A stretch of 64,000 nucleotides of DNA from Funiculus sociatus GB2-C1. Its GTDB lineage: Bacteria; Cyanobacteriota; Cyanobacteriia; Cyanobacteriales; FACHB-T130. The stretch is taken from positions 1-64,000 of the forward strand of contig NZ_JAMPKJ010000021.1 in assembly GCF_039962115.1 (NCBI RefSeq), read 5' to 3'. The notes under the pieces were generated by a model, which made no database searches, was not told where the DNA came from, and saw only the letters and a list, made by a program, of their open reading frames with translations. The position numbers and the translations under genes were made by a program. Shown one piece after another: positions 17,340-25,662 of the stretch (the stretch's first letter is position 1; the number at the start of each line of letters is the position of its first letter).

Positions 17340-17832
17340 AGCAGAATCCCAAATCGTAGCCAGTAAGATTTCTGGGTGGTTGACGGAAAACGACTTTGAG
17401 CATGAGGCTCTAGAGCAAGATCATCAAGGCGTTGAGATCATAAAAGTTGACCGGGACTTTTTGATTCCTATCGCCACAGCCCTCTATGCTTATGGGTTTA
17501 ATTACTTGCAATGTCAAGGTGGCTATGATGCAGGGCCGGGTGAGGATTTGGTCAGCTTCTATCATCTGATTAAGCTGAGTGACAATGCTGACCGACCGGA
17601 AGAAGTGCGTCTGAAGGTGTTTTTGCCGCGAGATGACGCTAGAGTGCCTTCGCTGTACTGGATTTGGAAGACAGCAGATTGGCAAGAGCGGGAATCCTAC
17701 GATATGTTCGGTATTGTCTACGAAGGACACCCGAACTTGAAGCGTCTTTTGATGCCGGAAGATTGGGTAGGCTACCCTTTGCGGAAGGATTATATTTCGC
17801 CTGATTTCTACGAGTTGCAGGATGCTTTTTGA
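17332..17832 (+). CDS. ndhJ: NAD(P)H-quinone oxidoreductase subunit NdhJ
   Basis: The 30-kDa-type hydrophilic-arm subunit, 166 residues. The conserved block near the C-terminus is [19 protein letters not shown], followed by [19 protein letters not shown]. The GTG start at 17332 overlaps the end of ndhK by 8 bases, so ndhC-K-J form one operon with coupled translation. A strong terminator follows 38 bases after the stop. Confidence 0.96.
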   Translation: MAEAESQIVASKISGWLTENDFEHEALEQDHQGVEIIKVDRDFLIPIATALYAYGFNYLQCQGGYDAGPGEDLVSFYHLIKLSDNADRPEEVRLKVFLPRDDARVPSLYWIWKTADWQERESYDMFGIVYEGHPNLKRLLMPEDWVGYPLRKDYISPDFYELQDAF

Positions 17833-17870
17833 TTAAGAAGCATTGCCCTTAATCAGGAAATTTTGCCTGA

Positions 17871-17908
17871 AAGCACTCACTTGTTTTAAGTGGGTGCTTA
17901 TTTTTTTT
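17871..17908 (+). terminator. ndhCKJ terminator
   Basis: A 12-bp stem, AAGCACTCACTT (17871-17882) with AAGTGGGTGCTT (17888-17899; one G-T pair), is followed by A and eight T. A weaker hairpin (GATTAAG/CTTAATC at 17831-17854) precedes it. Confidence 0.9.
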
Positions 17909-18033
17909 AGATAGCTTTTGCTAGAAAATAAATTGTCCTCACAATCGATTTTGTTTGAATTTTAGCTAGTAGCTTGTGTCTTGGGAACGAAACCCAACTT
18001 ACGACTTATGAGATAAGTTCAGGAAACTTCTGA

Positions 18034-18060
18034 TTAACTCAAAACTCATAACTTATAACT
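18034..18060. repeat. STRR block after uricase gene
   Basis: Heptamer-like units (ACTCAAA, ACTCATA, ACTTATA) lie directly next to the uricase stop codon (18063-18065). They are of the same type as those at the end of hisS. Confidence 0.7.
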
Positions 18061-18062
18061 AT

Positions 18063-18989
18063 TTATTCATCCCGGTTTAGGGTTAATTTAATCATTCCAT
18101 AGGGAGGTCGCGGATCGCAGTACACTTTTATTTTAGAATCTGCATCTGATACAAATGCGGTGTCCCAAAGTCGATTTTCAGCTGCAAAGGAAACTTCTGC
18201 CATTTGCGGGAAGCGTTGTAGTAGGCGCACACCCATCTCATAAACGAGATGTTGGATTGATTTGCTGACAAATTCATGAAAGACAACTTGCACGAAATCG
18301 CGCACTTGTTCAGCAGGGATGTAATGTGATAAATCAGACGCGATCGCATTCTCTACGTCAGCGTATTTCCAGTAAACATCGAGATAAATAAATAAGGGGC
18401 GATCGCTCATTTCTGGTAGCGTGGTATACTCATCGCGAGCAAAGTTGGCAAACAAGCTACCAGTAACTTTGATTAGCTGAAATCCTACTCTTCCACAACT
18501 ATGAGCGACGATTTTTGTACCATCTCCCTCACGCTCAAAATCCAGCACTGTAACTGCATAGTCATTGCGCGAACGGCTGAATAAAACTTCGCTATTGGTA
18601 TTTCCCCCATCGGGGTGAGGTAAATGTGCCGCAGCAAATGGTTGTTCTCTACCTGTAACTCGCAGCGATCGCATTTGGGGATAAGTATTTAAAAACTCCT
18701 GTCCCAGGAAATTTATAAAACCTTCTAAGGTTGAGCCATCGAATGTGATCGCTTTCTTCAAAACAAAGTTTTTCATGGTGTCGGTAGCCACCACATCTGT
18801 ATTGATTCCCTCAGTGTAGGCGGCGATAAAATTGTTACCGAATACCTCAACATCAACATCAACCGCAAACAGGATGTTTTCTCTACCACTAAACTCTGAT
18901 TCTGGAATTTCTGTCAAACCCAACATCGGTTTTGCATATGTGCGGTACAGGGTAATATTTCCTTTACCATAGCTAATTTCTGCGCTCAC
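18063..18989 (-). CDS. Urate oxidase (uricase)
   Basis: A cofactor-free urate oxidase of 308 residues; it converts urate and O2 to 5-hydroxyisourate and H2O2. The N-terminal T-fold carries the catalytic Thr in NTDVVATDTMKNFV, preceded by AYTEGIN. The C-terminal half has the second T-fold repeat (FAAENRLWDTAFVSDADSKI) with the usual end motif. Length and motifs are typical. It stands next to the amidohydrolase gene, in the same orientation, at the edge of a purine-catabolic island. No gene for hydroxyisourate hydrolase is visible in the window, so that step would be spontaneous or encoded elsewhere. Confidence 0.93.
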   Translation of the reverse strand: MSAEISYGKGNITLYRTYAKPMLGLTEIPESEFSGRENILFAVDVDVEVFGNNFIAAYTEGINTDVVATDTMKNFVLKKAITFDGSTLEGFINFLGQEFLNTYPQMRSLRVTGREQPFAAAHLPHPDGGNTNSEVLFSRSRNDYAVTVLDFEREGDGTKIVAHSCGRVGFQLIKVTGSLFANFARDEYTTLPEMSDRPLFIYLDVYWKYADVENAIASDLSHYIPAEQVRDFVQVVFHEFVSKSIQHLVYEMGVRLLQRFPQMAEVSFAAENRLWDTAFVSDADSKIKVYCDPRPPYGMIKLTLNRDE

Positions 18990-19154
18990 GCCTTGCTCCT
19001 TATCCTACTATTTTTGGTTTTGTATTGAGGAAACCTTGTTATTAGCCATTTTTATAAATTTTAGGGTTGCATTATTCAAGGAAACTTACAATCACATTAT
19101 TAGTCTCTCGTTACGTTGGCGAAACTCTGTGCAAGGCTCGAATTATATTCGCCA

Positions 19155-19168
19155 GTATTTCTATATAC
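19155..19168. promoter_or_regulatory. Second GTA-N8-TAC palindrome
   Basis: GTATTTCTATATAC lies between the amidohydrolase stop and the uricase start (166 bases upstream of the latter). It fits the NtcA core, but a TATAAT on the minus strand is only 7 bases away rather than the usual ~22, so activation from here is doubtful. Confidence 0.3.
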
Positions 19169-19176
19169 ACATTTTT

Positions 19177-20586
19177 TTAGAAAGTGCCGGAAGCGGAACG
19201 TTTTTGAAACTGACCTTTACCTTTGTTGCCCAGCCAGCGATCGCCATCTACAATCAACTCCCCGCGTAAGAAAACTTTCTCTACTTTCCCAGTAATAAAA
19301 CGCCCTTCAAATAAGCTGTAGTCTACGTTAGAATGATGAGTTGCCGCACTCAAAATATGTTCTTTATTTGGGTCAAATAAAACTATATCGGCATCGCTTC
19401 CCACAGCAATTGTTCCTTTTTTAGGAAACAATCCAAACATTTTAGCGGGAGCAGTTGCAGTTAACTGTACAAACCTATTCAGCGAAATTTTACCCGTTCT
19501 AACACCGCCATCATATAGTAAAGTCAACCGCAATTCTACGCCAGGCGCACCATTAGGAATTTTAGAGAAATCCTCTTTTCCAACTTGTTTAGAACGGTGC
19601 CAACCAGAGGAATTTTCTTTGAAACAAAATGGACAATGATCGGTAGCAACTATCTGGAGATCGTCAAACTTTAACCCCCGCCACAATGCCTGTTGACACT
19701 GATGTTCTCGTAACGGTGGGGTCATCACATATTTAGCCGCTTCAAAACCTGGTTTGTCATACTCCTCAATGTTTAAGAAAAGGTAATGAGGACAAGTTTC
19801 TGCAAAGGCATAAATACCGCGATCGCGTGCTTCAACTACTACATCTAATGCTTCTTTTGCTGACAGATGAACGATATATACAGGGATTTCCGCCAACTCT
19901 GCAATCCGAATTGCTCTGTGAGTAGCTTCTGCCTCCATAATTGTTGGTCTTGTTAAAGCATGATATTTTGGAGAAGTATTTCCCTGAGCCAATGCTTCTT
20001 CAATTAATACTTGAATTACGCTACCATTTTCTGCGTGTAAATTCACCATACCGCCATGAGAACCTACCGCCCGCATCGTTTTAAATATAGAGGCATCATC
20101 TACCATTAAAATTTCTGGATAAGCCATGAACATTTTAAAGCTAGATACCCCATCGTAATTAATTAAATCGGGTAATTCTTTTAAAACTTCTGGGTTAATA
20201 TCTGTCAGAATCAGGTGAAAACTATAATCTACACAAGCTTGCGGTTCTGCCAATGCTAGACGATTATCAAGTGCAAATATTGCGCTTTCTCCTTTGCTTT
20301 GTTGAGCATAATCGATAATAGTAGTCGTGCCACCAAAGGCAGCGGATCGCGTTCCTGACTCATACGTATCGCAAGTTTCGGCAATGCCTTGACGGGACTC
20401 CATGTGGGTGTGAACGTCAACACCACCAGGCAATACAAGTAATCCTGAAGCTTGATATTTTTGGGCTGATGGTACTTCTAATTTTCGAGCGATCGCTTCA
20501 ATTTTTCCATCGCGAATTAGAATATCTCCTACATAGTCATCGACTGCTGTAACAATTCGTCCGCCAGTTATTAGTACGTCTGTCAT
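19177..20586 (-). CDS. hydA: Dihydropyrimidinase-type amidohydrolase (possible allantoinase)
   Basis: A cyclic amidohydrolase of 469 residues. Metal and catalytic residues are visible: HTH in GGVDVHTHME, the carbamylated Lys in SSFKMFMAY, His in VNLHAENG and VHLSAKEA, and Asp in ATDHCPF. Sequence features (FKMFMAYPEILMVDD, GAPGVELRL) place it with dihydropyrimidinases/hydantoinases rather than with AllB or PuuE. Its position beside uricase, OHCU decarboxylase and an allantoate-amidohydrolase-like gene suggests it opens the allantoin ring. A role in pyrimidine or hydantoin degradation is the alternative. Family call firm; substrate inferred from context. Confidence 0.88.
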   Translation of the reverse strand: MTDVLITGGRIVTAVDDYVGDILIRDGKIEAIARKLEVPSAQKYQASGLLVLPGGVDVHTHMESRQGIAETCDTYESGTRSAAFGGTTTIIDYAQQSKGESAIFALDNRLALAEPQACVDYSFHLILTDINPEVLKELPDLINYDGVSSFKMFMAYPEILMVDDASIFKTMRAVGSHGGMVNLHAENGSVIQVLIEEALAQGNTSPKYHALTRPTIMEAEATHRAIRIAELAEIPVYIVHLSAKEALDVVVEARDRGIYAFAETCPHYLFLNIEEYDKPGFEAAKYVMTPPLREHQCQQALWRGLKFDDLQIVATDHCPFCFKENSSGWHRSKQVGKEDFSKIPNGAPGVELRLTLLYDGGVRTGKISLNRFVQLTATAPAKMFGLFPKKGTIAVGSDADIVLFDPNKEHILSAATHHSNVDYSLFEGRFITGKVEKVFLRGELIVDGDRWLGNKGKGQFQKRSASGTF

Positions 20587-20718
20587 TTTTACTGATTAAA
20601 ATGTGATAAAACAAACCACTCTAGGCACCGATAACCCAGAGATGTAGAGACGTTGTATACAATGGCTGGAAAACGAAATAACCTTACTTTTTGAGCTGGG
20701 TTGGGGTATCTGCACAAC

Positions 20719-21117
20719 TTAAGTAGAAGCTTGTTTATAAGCTGCCCAACCTCCAAGATGAGAAATATCAGCCCATTGATATTTTTCTACCAATTCACGC
20801 GGATAAAGCATAGCAGTAACTTCCTCTCCATCTTCTAAAACTACGTTTTTAGGATACAAGTTAGGCGGTTCTGTAGACAGTAAATATTCATATTGTTCAG
20901 CAGTCAACTCGTAAACTTCACCCGGAATAGCAATACCTCCGGATGCAACTTCATAGATACCTGGATGCCAGCCATTCTCTACAGAGTACATTCGATAATT
21001 GGGACGAGTAACTGCCTCTTTAATGAATTTTGCTGATTGCAGATTCTTGTGATCCGGTTGCCCTCGTAAGGCAGAACCGCAAATAAAAAATTGCTTTGAT
21101 TCTGATTTACTTTCCAT
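20719..21117 (-). CDS. Allophanate hydrolase C-terminal-like protein
   Basis: A 132-residue stand-alone domain of the gamma-glutamylcyclotransferase fold: YGS-like start FICGSALRGQPDHKNL, a central GWHPGIYEVASGGIAIPGEV (substrate-loop region), then LTAEQYEYLLSTEPPNLYP. It resembles the C-terminal domain of allophanate hydrolase (AtzF) and the allophanate-hydrolase-related proteins of plants and cyanobacteria, without the amidase domain. It is transcribed away from the OHCU decarboxylase gene across a 245-base promoter region, suggesting a role in the same nitrogen-recovery pathway. Reaction unknown. Confidence 0.7.
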   Translation of the reverse strand: MESKSESKQFFICGSALRGQPDHKNLQSAKFIKEAVTRPNYRMYSVENGWHPGIYEVASGGIAIPGEVYELTAEQYEYLLSTEPPNLYPKNVVLEDGEEVTAMLYPRELVEKYQWADISHLGGWAAYKQAST

Positions 21118-21264
21118 CTTTTATCGCTCTTTCAAATTGTAAATACTCTATCTTATCAAAAACTAAATTTTGCTATAGCTTGCCTCAAATTTTACCTAAA
21201 AATTAAAATTTTAATTTTCTATTCATAATTATGTATAAAATTTCATAAAAAATAAAAAAATACC

Positions 21265-21278
21265 GTAACGATTGTTAC
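21265..21278. promoter_or_regulatory. Candidate NtcA-binding site
   Basis: GTAACGATTGTTAC fits GTA-N8-TAC, the core of cyanobacterial NtcA sites, and is itself nearly palindromic (GTAAC/GTTAC). It lies in the 245-base divergent region, 85 bases before the OHCU decarboxylase start and about 150 bases before the minus-strand gene. A TAATAA hexamer (21303-21308) lies 24 bases downstream, roughly where a -10 box would be. Confidence 0.55.
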
Positions 21279-21362
21279 TGAATTTTAGCGCTGGCTAACC
21301 GCTAATAAAGCAATATACAACTTTAAAGGTTAAAAGTCCGTACTTGTGGGTGGCATGGAAGG

Positions 21363-21863
21363 ATGAAGTATAAGCTGTCTGAACTGAACCAAATGAGTCA
21401 GGAAGCTTTTGTAGATGCTTTGGGGTGGGTTTTTGAGGATTCGCCTTGGGTAGCGCAAAAGACGTGGATGAAGCGACCTTTTGCCGACGTTACATCATTG
21501 CATGAAACTATGATAAAAGTGGTTCAAGAAGCCAGCTTGGATAAACAACTTGCCTTAATTTGCGCTCATCCCGACTTAGCAACCAAGGTGAAAATGAGCG
21601 CATCCTCCGTTCAAGAACAGGCGGCGGCAGGATTATATCAGCTTACCTCTGAGGAGTGCGATCGCTTTCACTTTCTTAACCAAGCATACAAAGAGAAATT
21701 TAATTTTCCCTTCATCATCGCCGTTAAAAATCACACTAAAGAAAGCATTCTCAAAGCCTTCGACAATCGGCTAAAAAACACCCTAGAAGAAGAATTAAGG
21801 CTTTCCCTATCCGAAATTACTCAGATAGCCTGGTTCCGCCTCCTAGAAATCCGTATAACTTAA
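21363..21863 (+). CDS. uraD: OHCU decarboxylase
   Basis: 2-oxo-4-hydroxy-4-carboxy-5-ureidoimidazoline decarboxylase, 166 residues; it makes S-allantoin from OHCU. The family motif ICAHPDLATK is present, with the N-terminal LNQMSQEAFVDALGWVFEDSPWVA and the later FPFIIAVKNHTKESILKAFD region. It is the first gene of the plus-strand half of the purine island, directly downstream of the NtcA-like site, and is followed 73 bases later by the xanthine dehydrogenase FAD subunit. A hydroxyisourate hydrolase domain is not fused to it. Confidence 0.93.
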   Translation: MKYKLSELNQMSQEAFVDALGWVFEDSPWVAQKTWMKRPFADVTSLHETMIKVVQEASLDKQLALICAHPDLATKVKMSASSVQEQAAAGLYQLTSEECDRFHFLNQAYKEKFNFPFIIAVKNHTKESILKAFDNRLKNTLEEELRLSLSEITQIAWFRLLEIRIT

Positions 21864-21936
21864 AAACGAATACTTCTCTCTCGACTCCTTCTTTCCTCTT
21901 TTCCACTTCTCTCTTGTCTTTGCGGTTCGTTTTAAA

Positions 21937-22746
21937 ATGGATTTACCTAACATCGAAGCTTACTTACAACCCACGAACTTAGACTCTGTAAAAAACTGGC
22001 AACAAGGATGGGCTTGGTTAGCTGGCGGAACTTGGATATTTTCCCAACCAGAACCAAACTTAAAAGTCCTCGTAGACTTGGAAAAATTAGGCTGGTCACA
22101 AATAGAAATTACCCCGGAAGGATTAGCCATCGGTGCCACATCTACAATGGATAAATTATCCAATTTTGCCTTTCCTGAAACATGGACCTCAGCTAAAGCA
22201 CTTTTAAGCGCCGTAGCGGAATTAGCATCATTTAAAGTTAGCAATATTGCTACTGTGGGAGGCAATCTTTGCCTAGCATTACCTGCGAGTACCTTTGCTC
22301 CGGTAATGATAGCACTGGGAGCAACTTATGAAATTGGAAGTCCAAATTCTCCATATCGCCAAGTTCCCGCCTTAGATTTTCAAATTGGGGCGCAACAAAC
22401 CATACTACAACCGGGTGAAGTTTTGCAAAAAATTTGGATTCATGAAAGTAACTTAGAATGGCTAGTTTACTTTAAGCGAATCTGCGTACAAACTTCTGGT
22501 TATGCAGTATCAATTGTAGTAACAGCATACAACCCTAAAACAAATCAAGTGCGATTTGGATTAGGCGCTTGCGTTCCTGCCCCGCGTCTAATTGAATTTG
22601 TCTATGTTCCCACTCCAAAGGAAATTTCGGAAGCATTAGACGCGCAATTGCCTGTAGATTGTTTTATAGAAGATGAAAGGGCAAGTGCAGCTTATCGCCA
22701 ACACGTTACCAAAATTTTAATGCAGCGATCGCTATCGGAATTTTAG
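21937..22746 (+). CDS. Xanthine dehydrogenase FAD-binding subunit
   Basis: A 269-residue FAD-domain protein of the xanthine dehydrogenase/CO dehydrogenase medium-subunit family. The FAD-binding elements are LAGGTW near the N-terminus and SNIATVGGNLCLALPAST in the middle (the conserved TVGGN-type loop). The C-terminal half corresponds to the CO dehydrogenase flavoprotein C-terminal domain. It would pass electrons from the Fe-S clusters of the next gene product to NAD or another acceptor. The gap to the Mo subunit gene is short, so the two are probably co-translated. Confidence 0.88.
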   Translation: MDLPNIEAYLQPTNLDSVKNWQQGWAWLAGGTWIFSQPEPNLKVLVDLEKLGWSQIEITPEGLAIGATSTMDKLSNFAFPETWTSAKALLSAVAELASFKVSNIATVGGNLCLALPASTFAPVMIALGATYEIGSPNSPYRQVPALDFQIGAQQTILQPGEVLQKIWIHESNLEWLVYFKRICVQTSGYAVSIVVTAYNPKTNQVRFGLGACVPAPRLIEFVYVPTPKEISEALDAQLPVDCFIEDERASAAYRQHVTKILMQRSLSEF

Positions 22747-22774
22747 ATTTTATATTTTAAAATTTATCGTGTTT

Positions 22775-25504
22775 ATGCAAGAAACTCTAAATTTTCAAGT
22801 AAATGGCAACACCTATTCAGAAACTTGTCCCCCTGGAACAAGCTTACTAAGTTTATTGCGAAGTTTGGGCTGGGTTGGCGTGCATCGAGTGTGCGAATCT
22901 GGTGATTGTGGTAGCTGTACTGTCTGGGTAGATAACGCGGCAATTCATAGCTGTATTTATCCCGCTATGAAAATTGATGGTCAAGCTGTCACCACGATTG
23001 AAGGATTGGCAATTGATGGCGAATTGGCACCAATGCAAAAAGCATTTTTGGAGTGCCAAGGTTTTCAGTGTGGGTTCTGTACTCCCGGCATGATTATGAG
23101 TGCGGAAAAGATTAAATATGATACTGAAGAAGGCCTCCGCAAAGCCTTAGAAGGAAATTTATGTCGCTGCACTGGTTATCAGGGAATTATTGATAGTATT
23201 CTCTTTCGTCATACAGAAATTAAAATTCAAGAAAATTTAACCCCAAATTCAAAATTAGAAATTCAAAGTCCGGTAGGACAAAGTATTCCCAAACAGGATG
23301 GGCCAACACTCGTTACAGGTAAACCAGCATATACTGCCGACTGGTCGCCACCTGGATTATTGCATCTTAAGGTAGTGCGATCGCCTCATCCCCACGCCCA
23401 TATCCGCCAGATCAACACAGACAAAGCAAAAGCCTTTCCCGGCGTTCATGCCATTTTTACCCATGAAGATGTGCCGCGCATCCCCTACAGCACTGCGGGT
23501 CATGCAGAACCAATTCCCGACCCTCTCGACCACTACTTATTAGATAATAAGGTGCGTTTTGTAGGCGATCGCGTCGCCGCTGTCGTAGCAGAATCTCCGG
23601 GTATTGCAGAATTAGCCTGCCAACTAATCGAAGTGGATTATGAAATTTTACCTCACCTTATCGATCCAGTTGCGGCAATGAAGGGCGATATCCTCATTCA
23701 TGATGAGCCAGAATCATCTCAAATTTATGACGTTCACCACAATATTGCTGGTAAAGTTCTATTAGAAAATGGCGACCTAGAAGAAGGATTTGCCGCCTCA
23801 GATTTAATTGTTGAAAACACTTATCATCTGCCAGCAGTTCAGCACGTTCACTTAGAACCTCATGTTAGTGTAAGTTGGCTGGATGAAGACGGAAATTTAG
23901 TAGTTCGTTCCAGCACTCAAGTCCCATTTCACTGTCAAAATTTACTTTCTAAACTTTTCTATTTACCCAAAGACAAAATTCGAGTTTATAAAGCCCAAAT
24001 TGGCGGCGGATTTGGTAATAAACAAGAAATTCTCTCCGAAGATTTGTGCGCCTTAGCAACACTCCGCACCGGGAAACCCGTGCAATGGGAGTTTACGCGA
24101 GAAGAGGAATTTACTGCAACTAATAGCCGCCATGCGATGAAAATTCGCTTGAAAACTGGGATCAAAGCTGATGGTACGCTGGTAGCTCAGGAAATGGAAG
24201 CAATTTCTAACACCGGAGCTTATGGAAATCACGCTCAAACTGTGGTTTTTCTCACGGGTTGCTTTCCCCTTGGCTTGTACAATTGCCCGCATCAACGATT
24301 TCTCGGTTTAGGCGTTTATACTAACACCATGCCCGCTGGAGCTTTTCGGGGATATGGCGCGACTCAAGGCAACTTTACTGTTGAATCTCAATTAGATGAA
24401 ATTGCCCAAGCACTCAATTTAGACCCGATTCAATTGCGTCTGAAAAATATTATTTCTCCTGAGCATATCATTAAATTAGGACGCACCGGAAGTAAAGACC
24501 ATTTCCACTTAATTGGCAGTTATGGCTTACAAGAATGTTTTGAAAAAGCTACCTCAGCCCTTGGTTATGTTCCGGGAATGCAACCCGTATTAGATGGACA
24601 TTTGCGGCGAGGTTTTGGATTTGCCGCTTCAATGCAAGGAAGCGGTTTGGCGAAAATTCATAGTGCTGGAGTCAGGTTATCGCTAACAGCTTCCGGTAAG
24701 TATGAACTAAGAACTGGTTCAGTTGATGTTGGTACTGGTTCAGATACTACTTTGCGGCAAATTGCGGCTGATATTCTTGGGGTAGAAGTTGCTGATATTG
24801 ACCTGATTGCAGGTGATACCCACCGCACTCCGTATGATTCTGGCTCTTATGCTTCGGCTACTGTTTATATATCAGGACAAGCTGTGAAAAAAGCCGCGCA
24901 AATAATGCGATCGCGTCTTTTGGAATTAGCAGCCCAACTCTTGCCTAATCAACCCGAAGAAACCATTTTTACAGATAAAACTGTCTTACAACAACTAGCA
25001 GCAGCCGCTCAAGAACAACAGGTATTTCTATCAGTAGAGGTAGAACATTCAGCAGATGAATCTTCCCTAAGTTTTGCAGTTCTGGGTGTGGAAGTAGAAG
25101 TTGATATTGAGACAGGGAAAATCAAAGTTTTACGATGCGTTCAAGCCCTTGATATCGGCAAAGCAATTAATCCTAGAATTTGTCACGGACAAGCCACTGG
25201 CGGAATTGTGATGGGATTAGGATATGCTCTTGCGGAAGAACTCATAATCAACGAACAAGGGCGAATTCTTAATTCTTGGATGCGTACTTATCGCATCCCT
25301 TCTGCCAAAGATGTACCGCCGATGGAAATCATTTTAATCGAGAAAGCTGACCCCCACGGCCCGTTTGGAGCAAAAGGCATCGGAGAGATTGGAACCAATT
25401 GTACGGCACCTGCGATCGCTAATGCTGTCGCCCATGCCACAGGCATCAGATTAACTCAACTTCCCATGACACCAGAACGAGTCTGGAAAGCATTAAATCA
25501 GTAA
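22775..25504 (+). CDS. Xanthine dehydrogenase Mo subunit fused to 2Fe-2S domain
   Basis: A fusion of about 909 residues. Residues 1-150 hold two [2Fe-2S] clusters: Cys40, 45, 48 and 60, then Cys99, 102, 130 and 132. From about residue 165 the molybdenum hydroxylase part follows (GKPAYTADWSPPGLLHLKVV), with cofactor and substrate loops QIGGGFGNKQE, GAFRGYGATQGNF, GSYASATVYISGQAV and the catalytic Glu in FGAKGIGEIGTN. It should hydroxylate hypoxanthine and xanthine to urate. Separate FAD protein plus an Fe-S/Mo fusion is an unusual split; three-protein or single-chain forms are commoner. ATG 22775 is preferred to GTG 22769. Confidence 0.92.
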   Translation: MQETLNFQVNGNTYSETCPPGTSLLSLLRSLGWVGVHRVCESGDCGSCTVWVDNAAIHSCIYPAMKIDGQAVTTIEGLAIDGELAPMQKAFLECQGFQCGFCTPGMIMSAEKIKYDTEEGLRKALEGNLCRCTGYQGIIDSILFRHTEIKIQENLTPNSKLEIQSPVGQSIPKQDGPTLVTGKPAYTADWSPPGLLHLKVVRSPHPHAHIRQINTDKAKAFPGVHAIFTHEDVPRIPYSTAGHAEPIPDPLDHYLLDNKVRFVGDRVAAVVAESPGIAELACQLIEVDYEILPHLIDPVAAMKGDILIHDEPESSQIYDVHHNIAGKVLLENGDLEEGFAASDLIVENTYHLPAVQHVHLEPHVSVSWLDEDGNLVVRSSTQVPFHCQNLLSKLFYLPKDKIRVYKAQIGGGFGNKQEILSEDLCALATLRTGKPVQWEFTREEEFTATNSRHAMKIRLKTGIKADGTLVAQEMEAISNTGAYGNHAQTVVFLTGCFPLGLYNCPHQRFLGLGVYTNTMPAGAFRGYGATQGNFTVESQLDEIAQALNLDPIQLRLKNIISPEHIIKLGRTGSKDHFHLIGSYGLQECFEKATSALGYVPGMQPVLDGHLRRGFGFAASMQGSGLAKIHSAGVRLSLTASGKYELRTGSVDVGTGSDTTLRQIAADILGVEVADIDLIAGDTHRTPYDSGSYASATVYISGQAVKKAAQIMRSRLLELAAQLLPNQPEETIFTDKTVLQQLAAAAQEQQVFLSVEVEHSADESSLSFAVLGVEVEVDIETGKIKVLRCVQALDIGKAINPRICHGQATGGIVMGLGYALAEELIINEQGRILNSWMRTYRIPSAKDVPPMEIILIEKADPHGPFGAKGIGEIGTNCTAPAIANAVAHATGIRLTQLPMTPERVWKALNQ

Positions 25505-25662
25505 TTTGTATTAATTTGTAGGTTAGGGCTTGGTACTCCTTGGAACTCACCTTACATCGGTTTAAGCAATCGTAAGTTATTTGGTTGAAAAATAGTGAAA
25601 CTCAACAAATATTTTAAAGTAAGTTTTATTCTACGCCACAACTATTTAAACATCCGAAAGGT

